Source of the DNA: Orbaceae bacterium BiB
GTDB lineage: Bacteria; Pseudomonadota; Gammaproteobacteria; Enterobacterales; Orbaceae
DNA length: 64,000 nucleotides
Reading direction: 5' to 3'
NCBI GenBank assembly: GCA_036251205.1
Contig: CP133958.1
Coordinates: 2,655,210 to 2,719,209, forward strand
A program made the translations under genes and the position numbers. This document shows positions 1 to 7,965 of this stretch, one piece after another. Numbering within the stretch: the stretch's first letter is position 1; each line of letters begins with the position of its first letter. The notes below the pieces were generated by a model that saw nothing but the letters and a program-made list of their open reading frames with translations, ran no database searches and was not told the origin of the DNA.

Positions 1-66
1 GTTTTGCTTTTTAATAAATTCGTACCTTGCTATTTCAGGCTCGCAAAGTACTGAGCGGCCTTTTTT
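1..66 (-). CDS. IS3 transposase OrfB, N-terminal fragment reached by -1 frameshift (runs off window)
   Basis: From the slippery site at 60-66, the -1 frame relative to orfA stays open to the window edge and encodes ...EPEIARYEFIKKQN. RYEFIK-type sequence is typical of the first residues of IS3 OrfB. The catalytic DDE domain lies beyond position 1, so activity cannot be judged. The boundaries given cover only the visible, frameshift-dependent part. Confidence 0.6.
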
Positions 67-323
67 AGGATATCGATCTCCTTTTTACGTAGCTCAAGCT
101 CTTTTTTCATCGCTTTATTTTGACGCTCAAGTTCGTGATAGTCTGGTTTTTTATTTGATTTTATCGCTTGATGGGTTGGTTTATTCATCGTTTGGTACAT
201 CCAATTACAAAATGTTTTGTAATTTATACCTAAATCATTGGCTGTTTGTCGATAAGTTTGTTCGCTATTTAGGGCTAAATTGATCGCTTCTTGTTTAAAT
301 TGGGGATCGTATTTTTTACTCAT
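30..323 (-). CDS. IS3-family transposase OrfA (HTH subunit)
   Basis: This 97-residue protein has the usual OrfA make-up. The N-terminal half is a helix-turn-helix (YDPQFKQEAINLAL, then TYRQTANDLGINYKTFCNWM). It is followed by a charged heptad-like coiled coil (residues about 65-90, ending KEIDILKKAAQYFASL) that mediates multimerisation in IS3 elements. OrfA binds the IS ends and, fused to OrfB by frameshifting, forms the active transposase. The start has a good Shine-Dalgarno (AAAGGAGTC just upstream on the minus strand). The 3' end overlaps orfB in the -1 frame, as expected. Confidence 0.93.
   Translation of the reverse strand: MSKKYDPQFKQEAINLALNSEQTYRQTANDLGINYKTFCNWMYQTMNKPTHQAIKSNKKPDYHELERQNKAMKKELELRKKEIDILKKAAQYFASLK
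60..66 (-). promoter_or_regulatory. Programmed -1 ribosomal frameshift heptamer (A AAA AAG)
   Basis: On the minus strand the orfA codons CTA AAA AAG GCC contain the heptamer A_AAA_AAG in the correct X_XXY_YYZ phase. The -1 frame beyond it is open, while the 0 frame stops at TAG after 11 more codons. This is the canonical signal used by IS3-family elements to make the OrfAB fusion transposase. Confidence 0.8.
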
Positions 324-412
324 TTGAGACTCCTTTTTTGTTACTAAAAAGTCTCCACTAAACTAGGAGCACATCAACGATTACAGGATGTATTTCAGCA
401 GATATAGTTCCG

Positions 413-1828
413 TTGGCAGACATCAGATCTGCTCCCAATTTTGCCTCGGCAACACCATTAAGTGAAGCCGTTTTATCTCAAAATTATCGTTGGGGGATTT
501 TTAATGGTAGTGATAAAGCTGAATTAGGTACTACAGCCAATATGACTCTGGTTTCATGGAATGGAGTAGGTTTTGCTCCATTATATTCATCGGGGACTAA
601 GAACACCAATAATACGGTAGTTATTAATACGAGAAGTGGAACGATAAATGCATTAGGGGGAGTTTATGAAAATAATATGAAACTTCCCAATAAGAACGAA
701 ACGTACATTAAAAAAAATGTTGGAAATATCCTTAATGTTATTAAATATATTTTATTAGCAGAGGGCCGTATAGCAGGTAGTAATCCTGGAAATATAACGT
801 TACTTGTTTCGGGTTCTGGTGATTATGGTGGAAGTATTCAACAAACAGATATCGTGTCATTTAGTACTCGCAATGGCGGTAATTTAAAAATAACTAATTT
901 AGTGCAAAGTGATCGTTCTAATACTAAGTATGGTATTGAAAAAACTGTAGATAATAAATTCAAATTATGGATGAAAACTGGGCCTTATACAGCGAGTGTG
1001 GGGATCGCTAAAATATCTGGAGAATCAAGTAATTCAATAATAGATATAGTTAATGAACCTCTACTTCAAGATAGTGAACCAGATAACATTACTTACGCTA
1101 CATCTGAAGTTACACTTAAGCAAGGAGATGGTGGGTTTGGTAGCATATCATTACCATCTTTAAATGATTTTAAATCACTTACTAATAACACTGGATTTTA
1201 TCAAGCTTGGGGTGCGAAGACTACATCACCAACAACAAACTGTCCCCCTGATTCTACTAATTCAACGTTAACCGTGACTGCTAGAAGTAATGGGAAGGTT
1301 GCTCATTATGAGGTTATTGAAAATCAGGTAAAAAGTCCGAAAAAATGGATTGGACAATATTATATTGGAAGTGAGATGAAATGGAGTGAAGTGATCACCA
1401 CAGGTAACTCTACCATTGACGTCAATGGATTTTATAAAAAAGCCTCTCCTATTGTGAGATTAGTGAATCCTACTAGCCAAACGGCTATTGATACTTGTAT
1501 TGAAGATAACCTACAAAAAGTTGGAGATGGTTTTGCTAATGATCAAGCAAGCAGCGCGCAAGTCAAATATTTGGCGGTAGGGCATTATGAAGTGCATGGT
1601 AGCTTAGGTTTTGCAAAATCAGGTTGGTATATTGAAACACCACAAGATGCTAACGGCAATAAAAAGCTATTTGTTGAATATACTACGGATCAGAATAATG
1701 TCATCACCGTTAGAACTTATCAAAACTGTTTTGAAAATGGTCGCTTTGTTGCTGGCGAACCGATGGATATTCCTGATGGCCGTTGGATAGATCTTAGACT
1801 ATCAATGCCCGAAATATCAACCGATTAA
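413..1828 (+). CDS. Phage tail fibre protein, 5'-truncated by the IS insertion
   Basis: This is the C-terminal part (471 residues from the first possible start, a TTG at 413) of a phage tail fibre or receptor-binding protein. The frame is open back to 362, reading ...GCISADIVPLADIRSAPNF, and no ribosome-binding site precedes the TTG, so the real N-terminus was upstream and has been cut off by the IS. A fibre-type glycine motif (KQGDGGFGS) is in the middle. The last ~135 residues (from STIDVNGFYKKASP) form a fibre C-terminal module also found in the next gene, including GHYEVHGSLGFA, GWYIETPQDANGNKK and the ending DLRLSMPE. Probably non-functional as a fibre without its tail-attachment domain. 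Confidence 0.8.
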   Translation: MADIRSAPNFASATPLSEAVLSQNYRWGIFNGSDKAELGTTANMTLVSWNGVGFAPLYSSGTKNTNNTVVINTRSGTINALGGVYENNMKLPNKNETYIKKNVGNILNVIKYILLAEGRIAGSNPGNITLLVSGSGDYGGSIQQTDIVSFSTRNGGNLKITNLVQSDRSNTKYGIEKTVDNKFKLWMKTGPYTASVGIAKISGESSNSIIDIVNEPLLQDSEPDNITYATSEVTLKQGDGGFGSISLPSLNDFKSLTNNTGFYQAWGAKTTSPTTNCPPDSTNSTLTVTARSNGKVAHYEVIENQVKSPKKWIGQYYIGSEMKWSEVITTGNSTIDVNGFYKKASPIVRLVNPTSQTAIDTCIEDNLQKVGDGFANDQASSAQVKYLAVGHYEVHGSLGFAKSGWYIETPQDANGNKKLFVEYTTDQNNVITVRTYQNCFENGRFVAGEPMDIPDGRWIDLRLSMPEISTD

Positions 1829-1851
1829 AAAATAAAAACTGAATTATATAG

Positions 1852-1874
1852 ACCGCGTTGATCGCGGTTTTTTT
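1852..1874 (+). terminator. Intrinsic terminator after the truncated fibre gene
   Basis: Short GC stem ACCGCG / CGCGGT (1852-1857 with 1863-1868, loop TTGAT) followed directly by a run of T. It separates the two fibre genes and lies 30 bases before the next start codon. Confidence 0.8.
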
Positions 1875-1903
1875 ATTTGTAAATTTATTGGAGAGTAAAA
1901 ATT

Positions 1904-3583
1904 ATGGTTACAATTGCGGGTCGTCTTGAAGATCCTTTAGGTAACGCTATTCCGGATTGCCAGATTGAGTTAATTACCCAAAAAAATGGCTCAGTAGTAT
2001 TAGTACGAACATCTGCCACGAGCAGTCCTGATGGCGCAGGTAATTATTCGATGAATGTTCAACCGGGTTTTTATGCTGTTAGATTAATTGCTGATGGTTG
2101 TCCACCAAATTATATTGGTGATATTAAAATTTATAGCGACGCTAAGTCCGGAACATTGAATGATTTTTTATTAAGTCTTGATGAAAGTGAAATTACTCCA
2201 GCACTATTAGCACAAGTTACCGACGAACGCCAAAAAGCGCAAGATGCGGCTCAAGCCGCAGAAAAATCAGTTACCGATGCCTCGTCTACATTAGCTAATG
2301 TGGTGAAAAAGACAGGGGATACGATGAGTGGGCCTCTGTTAATTGATACAAATAACAACTCCTATTTTGACTTGATAGAAAGCTCAAATAAGGCGATGAG
2401 ATTATTTATAAATAATGATAATGGGGGAATTGGTTTTTCTGGAAGTGACTCTACATTCCCTAAAACTAGATTAAGATTTATCCAAGAAAATAATACATGG
2501 AATTTTGAAAATAGTTCGGTCAAGATCAATAATCAAGTAGCCATGAAACAAGGTGATTATGGTTTAGGATTAAAAAATACCTCAACATTCCATCCTAACT
2601 CTATTGAGGATCTACTAATAAAGGAAACCGGTTCAATTCTATTTGTTAATGCAAAAAATTTACCAACAGATACATTTCCAGGTTCTATAAATGGTGTTGA
2701 TTCATGGTGGTACTTTAAGGTATTGGGTAAACGAGATGGTAATTTCAGTTATGATGGACGTTATTACCTTTCTAAAAATGGTTTTACTGACTCATATATT
2801 GGGTTATCTTTTGACGGTCCTAGTTCTGCAAATTATTTTAGATGGCAAAAAATTATTACTAGTTCCAATATATCCCAAAATAATATTTTACAAAAAGGGG
2901 ATTATGGTCTGGGTGCATCAATAACATCTAACGTAATATCAGGTAATATATCAAACTTATTTAATACAGGATTTTATATTGTTGCAACAGGCGCAACAAC
3001 AGGTAACACTCCATTTATTAATTGTAATTTAATTGTACATAGAAGAAATGCAACAAAACAAACTGCAATCGCATTTAACTATGATGCTAATAATGTTAAA
3101 TTTGGAGTGTTTGATGGTGGTAATTGGACGTGGGATACAGCAATAACAACCGCCAACTCCACTATCGATTCAAATGGCTTCTACAAAAAAGCCTCACCCA
3201 TTTGTCGATTATTTGGGGATGATAATCTCACTGAGATTGAAGGTTTCAATATTGCGGGTTGTGGATTAGTAAATAGTGAAGCGGATGGGGTGATAGCTAA
3301 GCGTATTGATGTCGGTCATTATGAAATTCACGGCTCATTGGGCTTTGCCAAAGAAGGGTGGTATATCACGTTACCCGAAGATGCGAATGGGAATAAAAAG
3401 ATTTTTGCCGAGTATTCCACTGATGATAATCATATCATTACCGTTAAAACGTTCACTCGTAAATTTGATACTGAGCAATGTGAAGTCATTGCCGGAAAAC
3501 CGATTGATATTACTGCTGAACGTTGGATTGATATACGTTTAGAAATGCCAGTTAACGAAGTCGTTGAGGAAACTGATTTATAA
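1904..3583 (+). CDS. Phage tail (side) fibre protein with lambda Stf-type N-terminus
   Basis: 559 residues. Residues 1-~125 match the prophage tail fibre N-terminal domain (PF08400 type, as in lambda Stf): an Ig-like start (VTIAGRLEDPLGNAIPDC), then PDGAGNYSMNVQPGFYAVRL, GTLNDFL, and an alanine-rich coiled coil (AQDAAQAAEKS) leading into the shaft. Two KQGDYGLG / QKGDYGLG repeats mark the shaft. The last ~140 residues (from STIDSNGFYKKASP) are paralogous to the C-terminus of the preceding fibre, but the central regions differ. The SD (TTGGAGAG) precedes ATG 1904. No tail-fibre assembly chaperone gene follows, which suggests a prophage or tailocin remnant rather than a complete phage. Confidence 0.85.
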   Translation: MVTIAGRLEDPLGNAIPDCQIELITQKNGSVVLVRTSATSSPDGAGNYSMNVQPGFYAVRLIADGCPPNYIGDIKIYSDAKSGTLNDFLLSLDESEITPALLAQVTDERQKAQDAAQAAEKSVTDASSTLANVVKKTGDTMSGPLLIDTNNNSYFDLIESSNKAMRLFINNDNGGIGFSGSDSTFPKTRLRFIQENNTWNFENSSVKINNQVAMKQGDYGLGLKNTSTFHPNSIEDLLIKETGSILFVNAKNLPTDTFPGSINGVDSWWYFKVLGKRDGNFSYDGRYYLSKNGFTDSYIGLSFDGPSSANYFRWQKIITSSNISQNNILQKGDYGLGASITSNVISGNISNLFNTGFYIVATGATTGNTPFINCNLIVHRRNATKQTAIAFNYDANNVKFGVFDGGNWTWDTAITTANSTIDSNGFYKKASPICRLFGDDNLTEIEGFNIAGCGLVNSEADGVIAKRIDVGHYEIHGSLGFAKEGWYITLPEDANGNKKIFAEYSTDDNHIITVKTFTRKFDTEQCEVIAGKPIDITAERWIDIRLEMPVNEVVEETDL

Positions 3584-3667
3584 AAATAGGCCTTTTTTGA
3601 CAGGATAACATGAATAAATGAAGTGGTTATATTATTGCAATTTGAGCGCAGTAAGATAACAAAATAA

Positions 3668-3700
3668 ATATAGCGTTTAGTTTGATACTAAACGCTATAT
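3668..3700. terminator. Perfect 13-bp hairpin between convergent fibre and pagP genes
   Basis: Arms 3668-3680 (ATATAGCGTTTAG) and 3688-3700 pair perfectly around a 7-base loop. It sits between two genes that converge on it. On the minus strand it is followed by a T-rich tract (TTTATTTTG), so it probably terminates pagP and may work in both directions. Confidence 0.6.
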
Positions 3701-3747
3701 TGTTCTTCAAGCTTAATGTGGTTTTTCATCAAACTACGCCAAAATGA

Positions 3748-4320
3748 TTACAATTGCCACCTAAGCCAAGTAAATAAAATATTACCGGTATTACGTTTTA
3801 CACCGGGTACATAAGTACTTTGTATAGATAAACGGTCATATTCGATAGAAAATAGTGGCAATGGTGCAGGAAACGGAATCCAGTTATAATCTTTACGCGC
3901 AGTGATGCTTAATGTATAACCAATACCAATTCGCCATTTATCACTATTACCCGGTCGCCAGTAAGTCTGGTAAGCATACCCACCAATTGGCTCAATCACA
4001 TTATGTGAATCTTGGAATTCCATAATATATAGCGCATGCCAGTCACCATCTTTATCGAATCGATAAACGCCAGCCCCGATACCCCAAGGTCTCTCATTAT
4101 AACTATCAATCTTATCTCTATCATAGGTAGCCCGGTTATGCCAAGTGTTTGCCGGAATATAGAGTTCATATTTATCTGAATTCCACGTTTCTGAAAGGGT
4201 GTTTTTAATTCCCTGCCAAATACCTGTATTCTCATCGTTTTTTGAGGTACTTTCAGCGCCTTCATTAGCAAATACAAAAAATGGTAAGGCAACAAAAGAG
4301 AGAATCAATTTTTTTAACAT
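3748..4320 (-). CDS. pagP: Lipid A palmitoyltransferase PagP
   Basis: PagP is an outer-membrane beta-barrel enzyme that moves palmitate from a phospholipid to lipid A, strengthening the outer membrane against cationic peptides. The 190-residue length fits the family. A signal peptide is visible (MLKKLILSFVALPFFVFA, cleavage after Ala18). The signature LSETWNSDKYELYIPANTWHNR contains the catalytic His (H61), and the Asp-Ser pair of the family is at D104-S105 (FQDSHN), spaced exactly as in E. coli PagP (43 residues from the His). The C-terminus ends in an aromatic strand (LFTWLRWQL), usual for outer-membrane proteins. It stands alone, in the opposite direction to the fibre genes. Confidence 0.95.
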   Translation of the reverse strand: MLKKLILSFVALPFFVFANEGAESTSKNDENTGIWQGIKNTLSETWNSDKYELYIPANTWHNRATYDRDKIDSYNERPWGIGAGVYRFDKDGDWHALYIMEFQDSHNVIEPIGGYAYQTYWRPGNSDKWRIGIGYTLSITARKDYNWIPFPAPLPLFSIEYDRLSIQSTYVPGVKRNTGNILFTWLRWQL

Positions 4321-4571
4321 TAGTATTACTCACATTAGTCATCAAATTCTCGCTATTTTATTGCAATGTATTCTTTTCTGAAAGATATTTATGAGATAAC
4401 TAATACCTATTTAATGATCTTCATTTTTTTACATCTTGGATTTTAATTTTGAACACATTTGGAGAGTTAAAATAGTCATTGGTTTAATTGCTAAATACTT
4501 GTCTTTATCAATCTTTATCTGTTATATTTTTGAACGTTTATGCTAGTCAAAATAATAGTGATATTAAATCT

Positions 4572-5453
4572 ATGAATTATAATTTAGCGCAGCAAACTTT
4601 TTTCGACTCTGATGATATATATGCATGTCAATATGCTGCTGCTAAGGCAGCTCAAATGGCGTTATTAAAAGAAGTCTGTTTATCGCCTAAACCGGGATTG
4701 GTTGATATCAATAATTGTGGTTCCCACCGTGATATGGATTTGAATACGTTTATGCGTAGTATTTCGGCGATTTCACCTTGGTTGGATCAATTCTATCTGT
4801 ATGGAAAATCTATAACGGTGGCGGGGAAATTTTTACCTAATTTACGACCATTAGGTATTCAATGTGAGCAGTCTATGTTTAAAGCTACCAATAATGTTAA
4901 TACTCATAAAGGTGGCGTATTTGCCTTTGGTTTATTGTTAGCGGCGATTGGTAAACTGGATAATGATCAAATAGCACTTTCTTATCAAGCCATTTGTGAT
5001 GAAGTGGCAAAAGCTTGTCAGGGACTCGTTCAACAAGAGCTTGAAACGCGCAACTCAGCGACGACTGTTGGCGAAAAATTGTTTAAACAACATCGTTTAA
5101 CTGGTGCGAGAGGCGAAGCAGAGTCGGGCTATTTAACTGTTCGAAATATTTCATTACCGATATTTAAAGAGATGATGATAACCGGTCACGACGAGGAGAC
5201 AAGTTTATTACAGGCAATGCTATATCTGTTAGCTTATAATGATGACACTAATCTTGTTTCTCGGGGTGGAATGGCTGGTTTACAATATGTACAAGATGCA
5301 GCTAAATCCATTATTGCTATCGGCGGTATGATTCAGCAAGGGGGAAAGCAAAAATTACTGGAATTGGATCAACAATTGATCAAACGTAATTTAAGTCCTG
5401 GTGGTACCGCCGATTTAATTGCTATTACTTGGTTTTTAAGTCAATTTAATTAA
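4572..5453 (+). CDS. citG: Triphosphoribosyl-dephospho-CoA synthase CitG
   Basis: CitG makes 2'-(5''-triphosphoribosyl)-3'-dephospho-CoA from ATP and dephospho-CoA, the precursor of the prosthetic group that CitX attaches to citrate lyase ACP (CitD). Family motifs include KEVCLSPKPGLVD, NCGSHRDMD, NTHKGGVFAFG and TGARGEAESGY. ATG 4572 gives 293 residues, close to E. coli CitG. The frame is open back to a TTG at 4488 (28 extra residues, no recognisable domain), so that longer start is possible; neither start has a strong ribosome-binding site. The gene converges on citB with a 4-base overlap of 3' ends and is separated from citX by the whole cit island. Confidence 0.93.
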   Translation: MNYNLAQQTFFDSDDIYACQYAAAKAAQMALLKEVCLSPKPGLVDINNCGSHRDMDLNTFMRSISAISPWLDQFYLYGKSITVAGKFLPNLRPLGIQCEQSMFKATNNVNTHKGGVFAFGLLLAAIGKLDNDQIALSYQAICDEVAKACQGLVQQELETRNSATTVGEKLFKQHRLTGARGEAESGYLTVRNISLPIFKEMMITGHDEETSLLQAMLYLLAYNDDTNLVSRGGMAGLQYVQDAAKSIIAIGGMIQQGGKQKLLELDQQLIKRNLSPGGTADLIAITWFLSQFN

Positions 5454-6184
5454 TCCTTATTGTCGCTATAAGATGCGGATTTCTGCGCATCTAAGCGTTT
5501 ATAGAGTCTTTCTGGTCGACCGATCTTGCCATAGTTTATTTCAATCGTTAGTAATTTGATCTGAACACAATATTCGAGGTAACGTCTAGCGGTTGTTTTG
5601 CTGATTTCTGTCTGATTGACAACATCTTCAACAGTTAGTGGATGGAGTACTTGGGCAAATAGATCTTTGACTTTTTGTAAAGTAATCTCTTCAATTCCTT
5701 TGGAATGACGATTAATATCGATAAAATCTTTAGTTTGTAGGTTAAATAATTCGTCAATTTTACGTTGGTTAACATGTTGTTGGATACTTTGCCGATAAAG
5801 AAACAGTTCAAAACGTTCTAACGAGTGTTTTAAGCGTTGATAGGAGACCGGTTTTATTAAATAGTCAAAGGCACCGTAACGGATCGCTTTGCTGCAGGTT
5901 TCCATATCGCTAGCGGCAGTAATAAAGATGACATAGCAAGCGAGGTTATTATTGATAATATGTTCAAATAACTCAATTCCTCTACCATCAGGGAGGTAAT
6001 TATCAAGTAAAATTAATGTGGGTTGTAACTTTTCTACCATTAACTTCGCTTCAGCTAAAGTAGAGGCAATGCCTAATGCTTTAACTTTGGTATCGCGTTG
6101 AATAAACTCTGCATTTAATTCGGCTAAAATAGGTTCATCTTCAACGATGAGTACTTCAATCGTATGGTCGTTTTTCTTATTCAT
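5450..6184 (-). CDS. citB: Response regulator CitB/DpiA of the citrate two-component system
   Basis: This 244-residue protein has an N-terminal receiver domain with the acidic pair E15-D16, phosphoacceptor D61 (LLDNYLPDGRG), T89 and K111 (IKPVSY). The C-terminal winged-helix region (VEDVVNQTEISKTTARRYLEYC) is typical of the CitB/DcuR family. It should be phosphorylated by the CitA kinase encoded 17 bases upstream and activate citS and the citrate lyase genes when external citrate is present. E. coli nomenclature is dpiA. The family and context assignments are firm; the target promoters are inferred. Confidence 0.93.
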   Translation of the reverse strand: MNKKNDHTIEVLIVEDEPILAELNAEFIQRDTKVKALGIASTLAEAKLMVEKLQPTLILLDNYLPDGRGIELFEHIINNNLACYVIFITAASDMETCSKAIRYGAFDYLIKPVSYQRLKHSLERFELFLYRQSIQQHVNQRKIDELFNLQTKDFIDINRHSKGIEEITLQKVKDLFAQVLHPLTVEDVVNQTEISKTTARRYLEYCVQIKLLTIEINYGKIGRPERLYKRLDAQKSASYSDNKD

Positions 6185-6201
6185 AGTGATTTCTCTTTTT
6201 A

Positions 6202-7794
6202 TTATTTAGGTATAAAAACGGAAAAGATTGCACCGTTGGGTTGATTGTCATCAAACAAAATGTAACCTTTCGCTTTTTTGGTATAAGTCGCAACCAGATG
6301 TAAACCAATACCATGTTCTTTTGGGCTTTGTGAGGTAACGCCGGGTTCAAATATTGATTCTCGAATATTTGCATCAATACCACAGCCTTGATCACTGATT
6401 TCTAATACAATTTCATCGGTGGCATCACTAAGATAGAGGTGAATTGTTTTTGTGCCGATTGGGTTTTTTAAGCAAGCATTAAAAGCATTATCCAGTAGAT
6501 TGCCCAAAATAGACATAAACTCCGTTTCGGTAATGGAAGGCGGTAAAGCATTTAATTGGCATGCTGCATCAAAGTTCAGTTTTAGGCCTATTTCGTGAGA
6601 TTTAGCATATTTACCAATTAATAGACCACAGATTGAAGGTACCTTAAAATGTTGAGTAATAAAATCGAGATTTTTTTGATTATCTGATGAGTGTAAAGTG
6701 ATAAAATCCTCGGCTTCTTTATAACGTTTCATATAAATTAAACCAGATAATGTAGCCATCCAGTTTAAGTGTTCATGTCTTAAGGTTCGTAAATTATCGA
6801 CATATTGTGTGACTTGCGTTAATTGCATACTTAATAAATTAATATCATTATAATTGCGAAAAGTAATGACCCATCCTTGGATCTCTTGATCAATAATGAT
6901 TCTAATCCGGCTTGCGATGACAATGATATCGTTAAAATAGCAGATATGATCATGAACATCTTCTATCTGATTATTCACGCCATAAATCAAATCGATTGAT
7001 TTGATAAAGTTTGAAATATTGTGATTAAGTAAGTGTTTATCTTCAACATTTAGGGATAACATATTTCTGGCCGATTGATTGATATTGATAATGTTATAGT
7101 CCAAATCAATCGCGATGATTCCTTCAAAGATTGATTCCATAATCGATTTCTGACTTTTAAATAGTAGCGCAATCTCTTTGGGTTCTAGATTAAACATCTG
7201 TTTTTTAATCGAGCGAGAGAATAACCAAGAAAAGAGAAATAGAGCGAAGAACAGGATCACACAGACTAGAATGAAGGGTGAAAACTGTTTTTTATGCATC
7301 TCGCTGATATCATCAATCATATATCCCACTGAGACAATCCCGATCACATTTTTATTATCGTCAAGAATCGGCGCCTTTCCTCTTAGTGAGGTTCCTAAGG
7401 AACCCTCTCGAATAGTAATAATACTATTGCCATTTAGTACTTCATGATTATCATCACCTACCATCGGTTTATATAAAGAGCCATTGGCGGTATGGAATAA
7501 ACGACGAGCTTGGTTATCACCAATGACAATGTAGTTAGCATCGCTCTGTTTAAAAATGAAAGTGACTAATTCTGCTATCTCCTCCGTATTTTTCTCTTTT
7601 ACATATTTAATTAACGTCGGTAATACCGACAACTCCTTTGCCTGTATTTGGGCTTTAATTCCTAAATTTTTATACAAAATAGCCTCAGTGACATTCCATA
7701 TATAACTTTGTAATAGCAGTAAAAAAATAATCGAGAATAGACACAAGGATAAAAATAATTTATTAGTAAATGACACATTTTTTTTAATTTGCAT
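6202..7794 (-). CDS. citA: Citrate sensor histidine kinase CitA/DpiB
   Basis: 530-residue membrane kinase. TM1 is near residues 12-30 and TM2 near 173-193. They flank a periplasmic PAS (PDC-like) sensor domain that carries the citrate-binding signature RRLFHT (97-102) and SLRGKAP (136-142, with the Arg and Lys that contact citrate in Klebsiella CitA). A cytoplasmic PAS domain follows (about 215-320), then the dimerisation box LRHEHLNWMATLSGL with phosphoacceptor H340. The HATPase domain has N (LLDNAFNACL), G1 (DQGCGID) and G2 (HGIGLHLV) motifs. It is transcribed with citB and divergently from citS. Confidence 0.94.
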   Translation of the reverse strand: MQIKKNVSFTNKLFLSLCLFSIIFLLLLQSYIWNVTEAILYKNLGIKAQIQAKELSVLPTLIKYVKEKNTEEIAELVTFIFKQSDANYIVIGDNQARRLFHTANGSLYKPMVGDDNHEVLNGNSIITIREGSLGTSLRGKAPILDDNKNVIGIVSVGYMIDDISEMHKKQFSPFILVCVILFFALFLFSWLFSRSIKKQMFNLEPKEIALLFKSQKSIMESIFEGIIAIDLDYNIININQSARNMLSLNVEDKHLLNHNISNFIKSIDLIYGVNNQIEDVHDHICYFNDIIVIASRIRIIIDQEIQGWVITFRNYNDINLLSMQLTQVTQYVDNLRTLRHEHLNWMATLSGLIYMKRYKEAEDFITLHSSDNQKNLDFITQHFKVPSICGLLIGKYAKSHEIGLKLNFDAACQLNALPPSITETEFMSILGNLLDNAFNACLKNPIGTKTIHLYLSDATDEIVLEISDQGCGIDANIRESIFEPGVTSQSPKEHGIGLHLVATYTKKAKGYILFDDNQPNGAIFSVFIPK

Positions 7795-7882
7795 TATGCT
7801 ATCTGTTGATAATTTTTATTGTGAAAAAGTTTAGCATAGCATTAAAAAACATAGAGCCTTTAACTCCATAAAAACCACGTTT

Positions 7883-7902
7883 AAATCATGATTTATATCA
7901 CA
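7883..7902. promoter_or_regulatory. Candidate CRP site and AT-rich palindrome in the citA-citS divergent region
   Basis: In the 171-base divergent region, CATGA-N6-TCACA (7887-7902) matches 8 of the 10 conserved CRP positions, and it overlaps the perfect palindrome AAATCATGATTT (7883-7894). Catabolite control and CitB activation both act at this position in known citrate fermentation islands. The assignment of either protein to this DNA is inference. Confidence 0.4.
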
Positions 7903-7965
7903 AAATTAGGATTCATCTTTTGTCATTATTAGGGCAGTTTTAATAATCATAACTGGAGATGAAAT

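Larger units (their letters stand above)
1..370 (-). mobile_element. IS3-family insertion sequence, one end only
   Basis: The window opens inside an IS3-type element read on the minus strand: complete orfA, the first codons of orfB, and the orfA-proximal terminus. The outer end is not sharply visible. The tip is probably near 370-374, where the minus strand would begin TGCTCC and just beyond which a phage fibre reading frame resumes. A short inverted repeat (326-331 with 350-355) lies between the tip and orfA. The other terminus and the target duplication are outside the window, so the exact boundary and the target-site duplication cannot be checked here. Confidence 0.8.

Noticed and set aside
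413-415. TTG as the genuine start of the first fibre gene
   Set aside because: No ribosome-binding site, and the frame with coding-like sequence continues upstream to the IS end, so this is a truncation rather than a start.
4488-4571. 28-residue N-terminal extension of CitG from TTG 4488
   Set aside because: ATG 4572 gives the normal family length; the extension has no family similarity. Kept only as an alternative.
7178-7447. 89-residue reading frame antisense to the CitA kinase gene
   Set aside because: Lies wholly within a well-supported gene on the other strand and has no recognisable domain; the same applies to the other antisense or out-of-frame readings inside clpB, gcd, argG, leuC and spoT.
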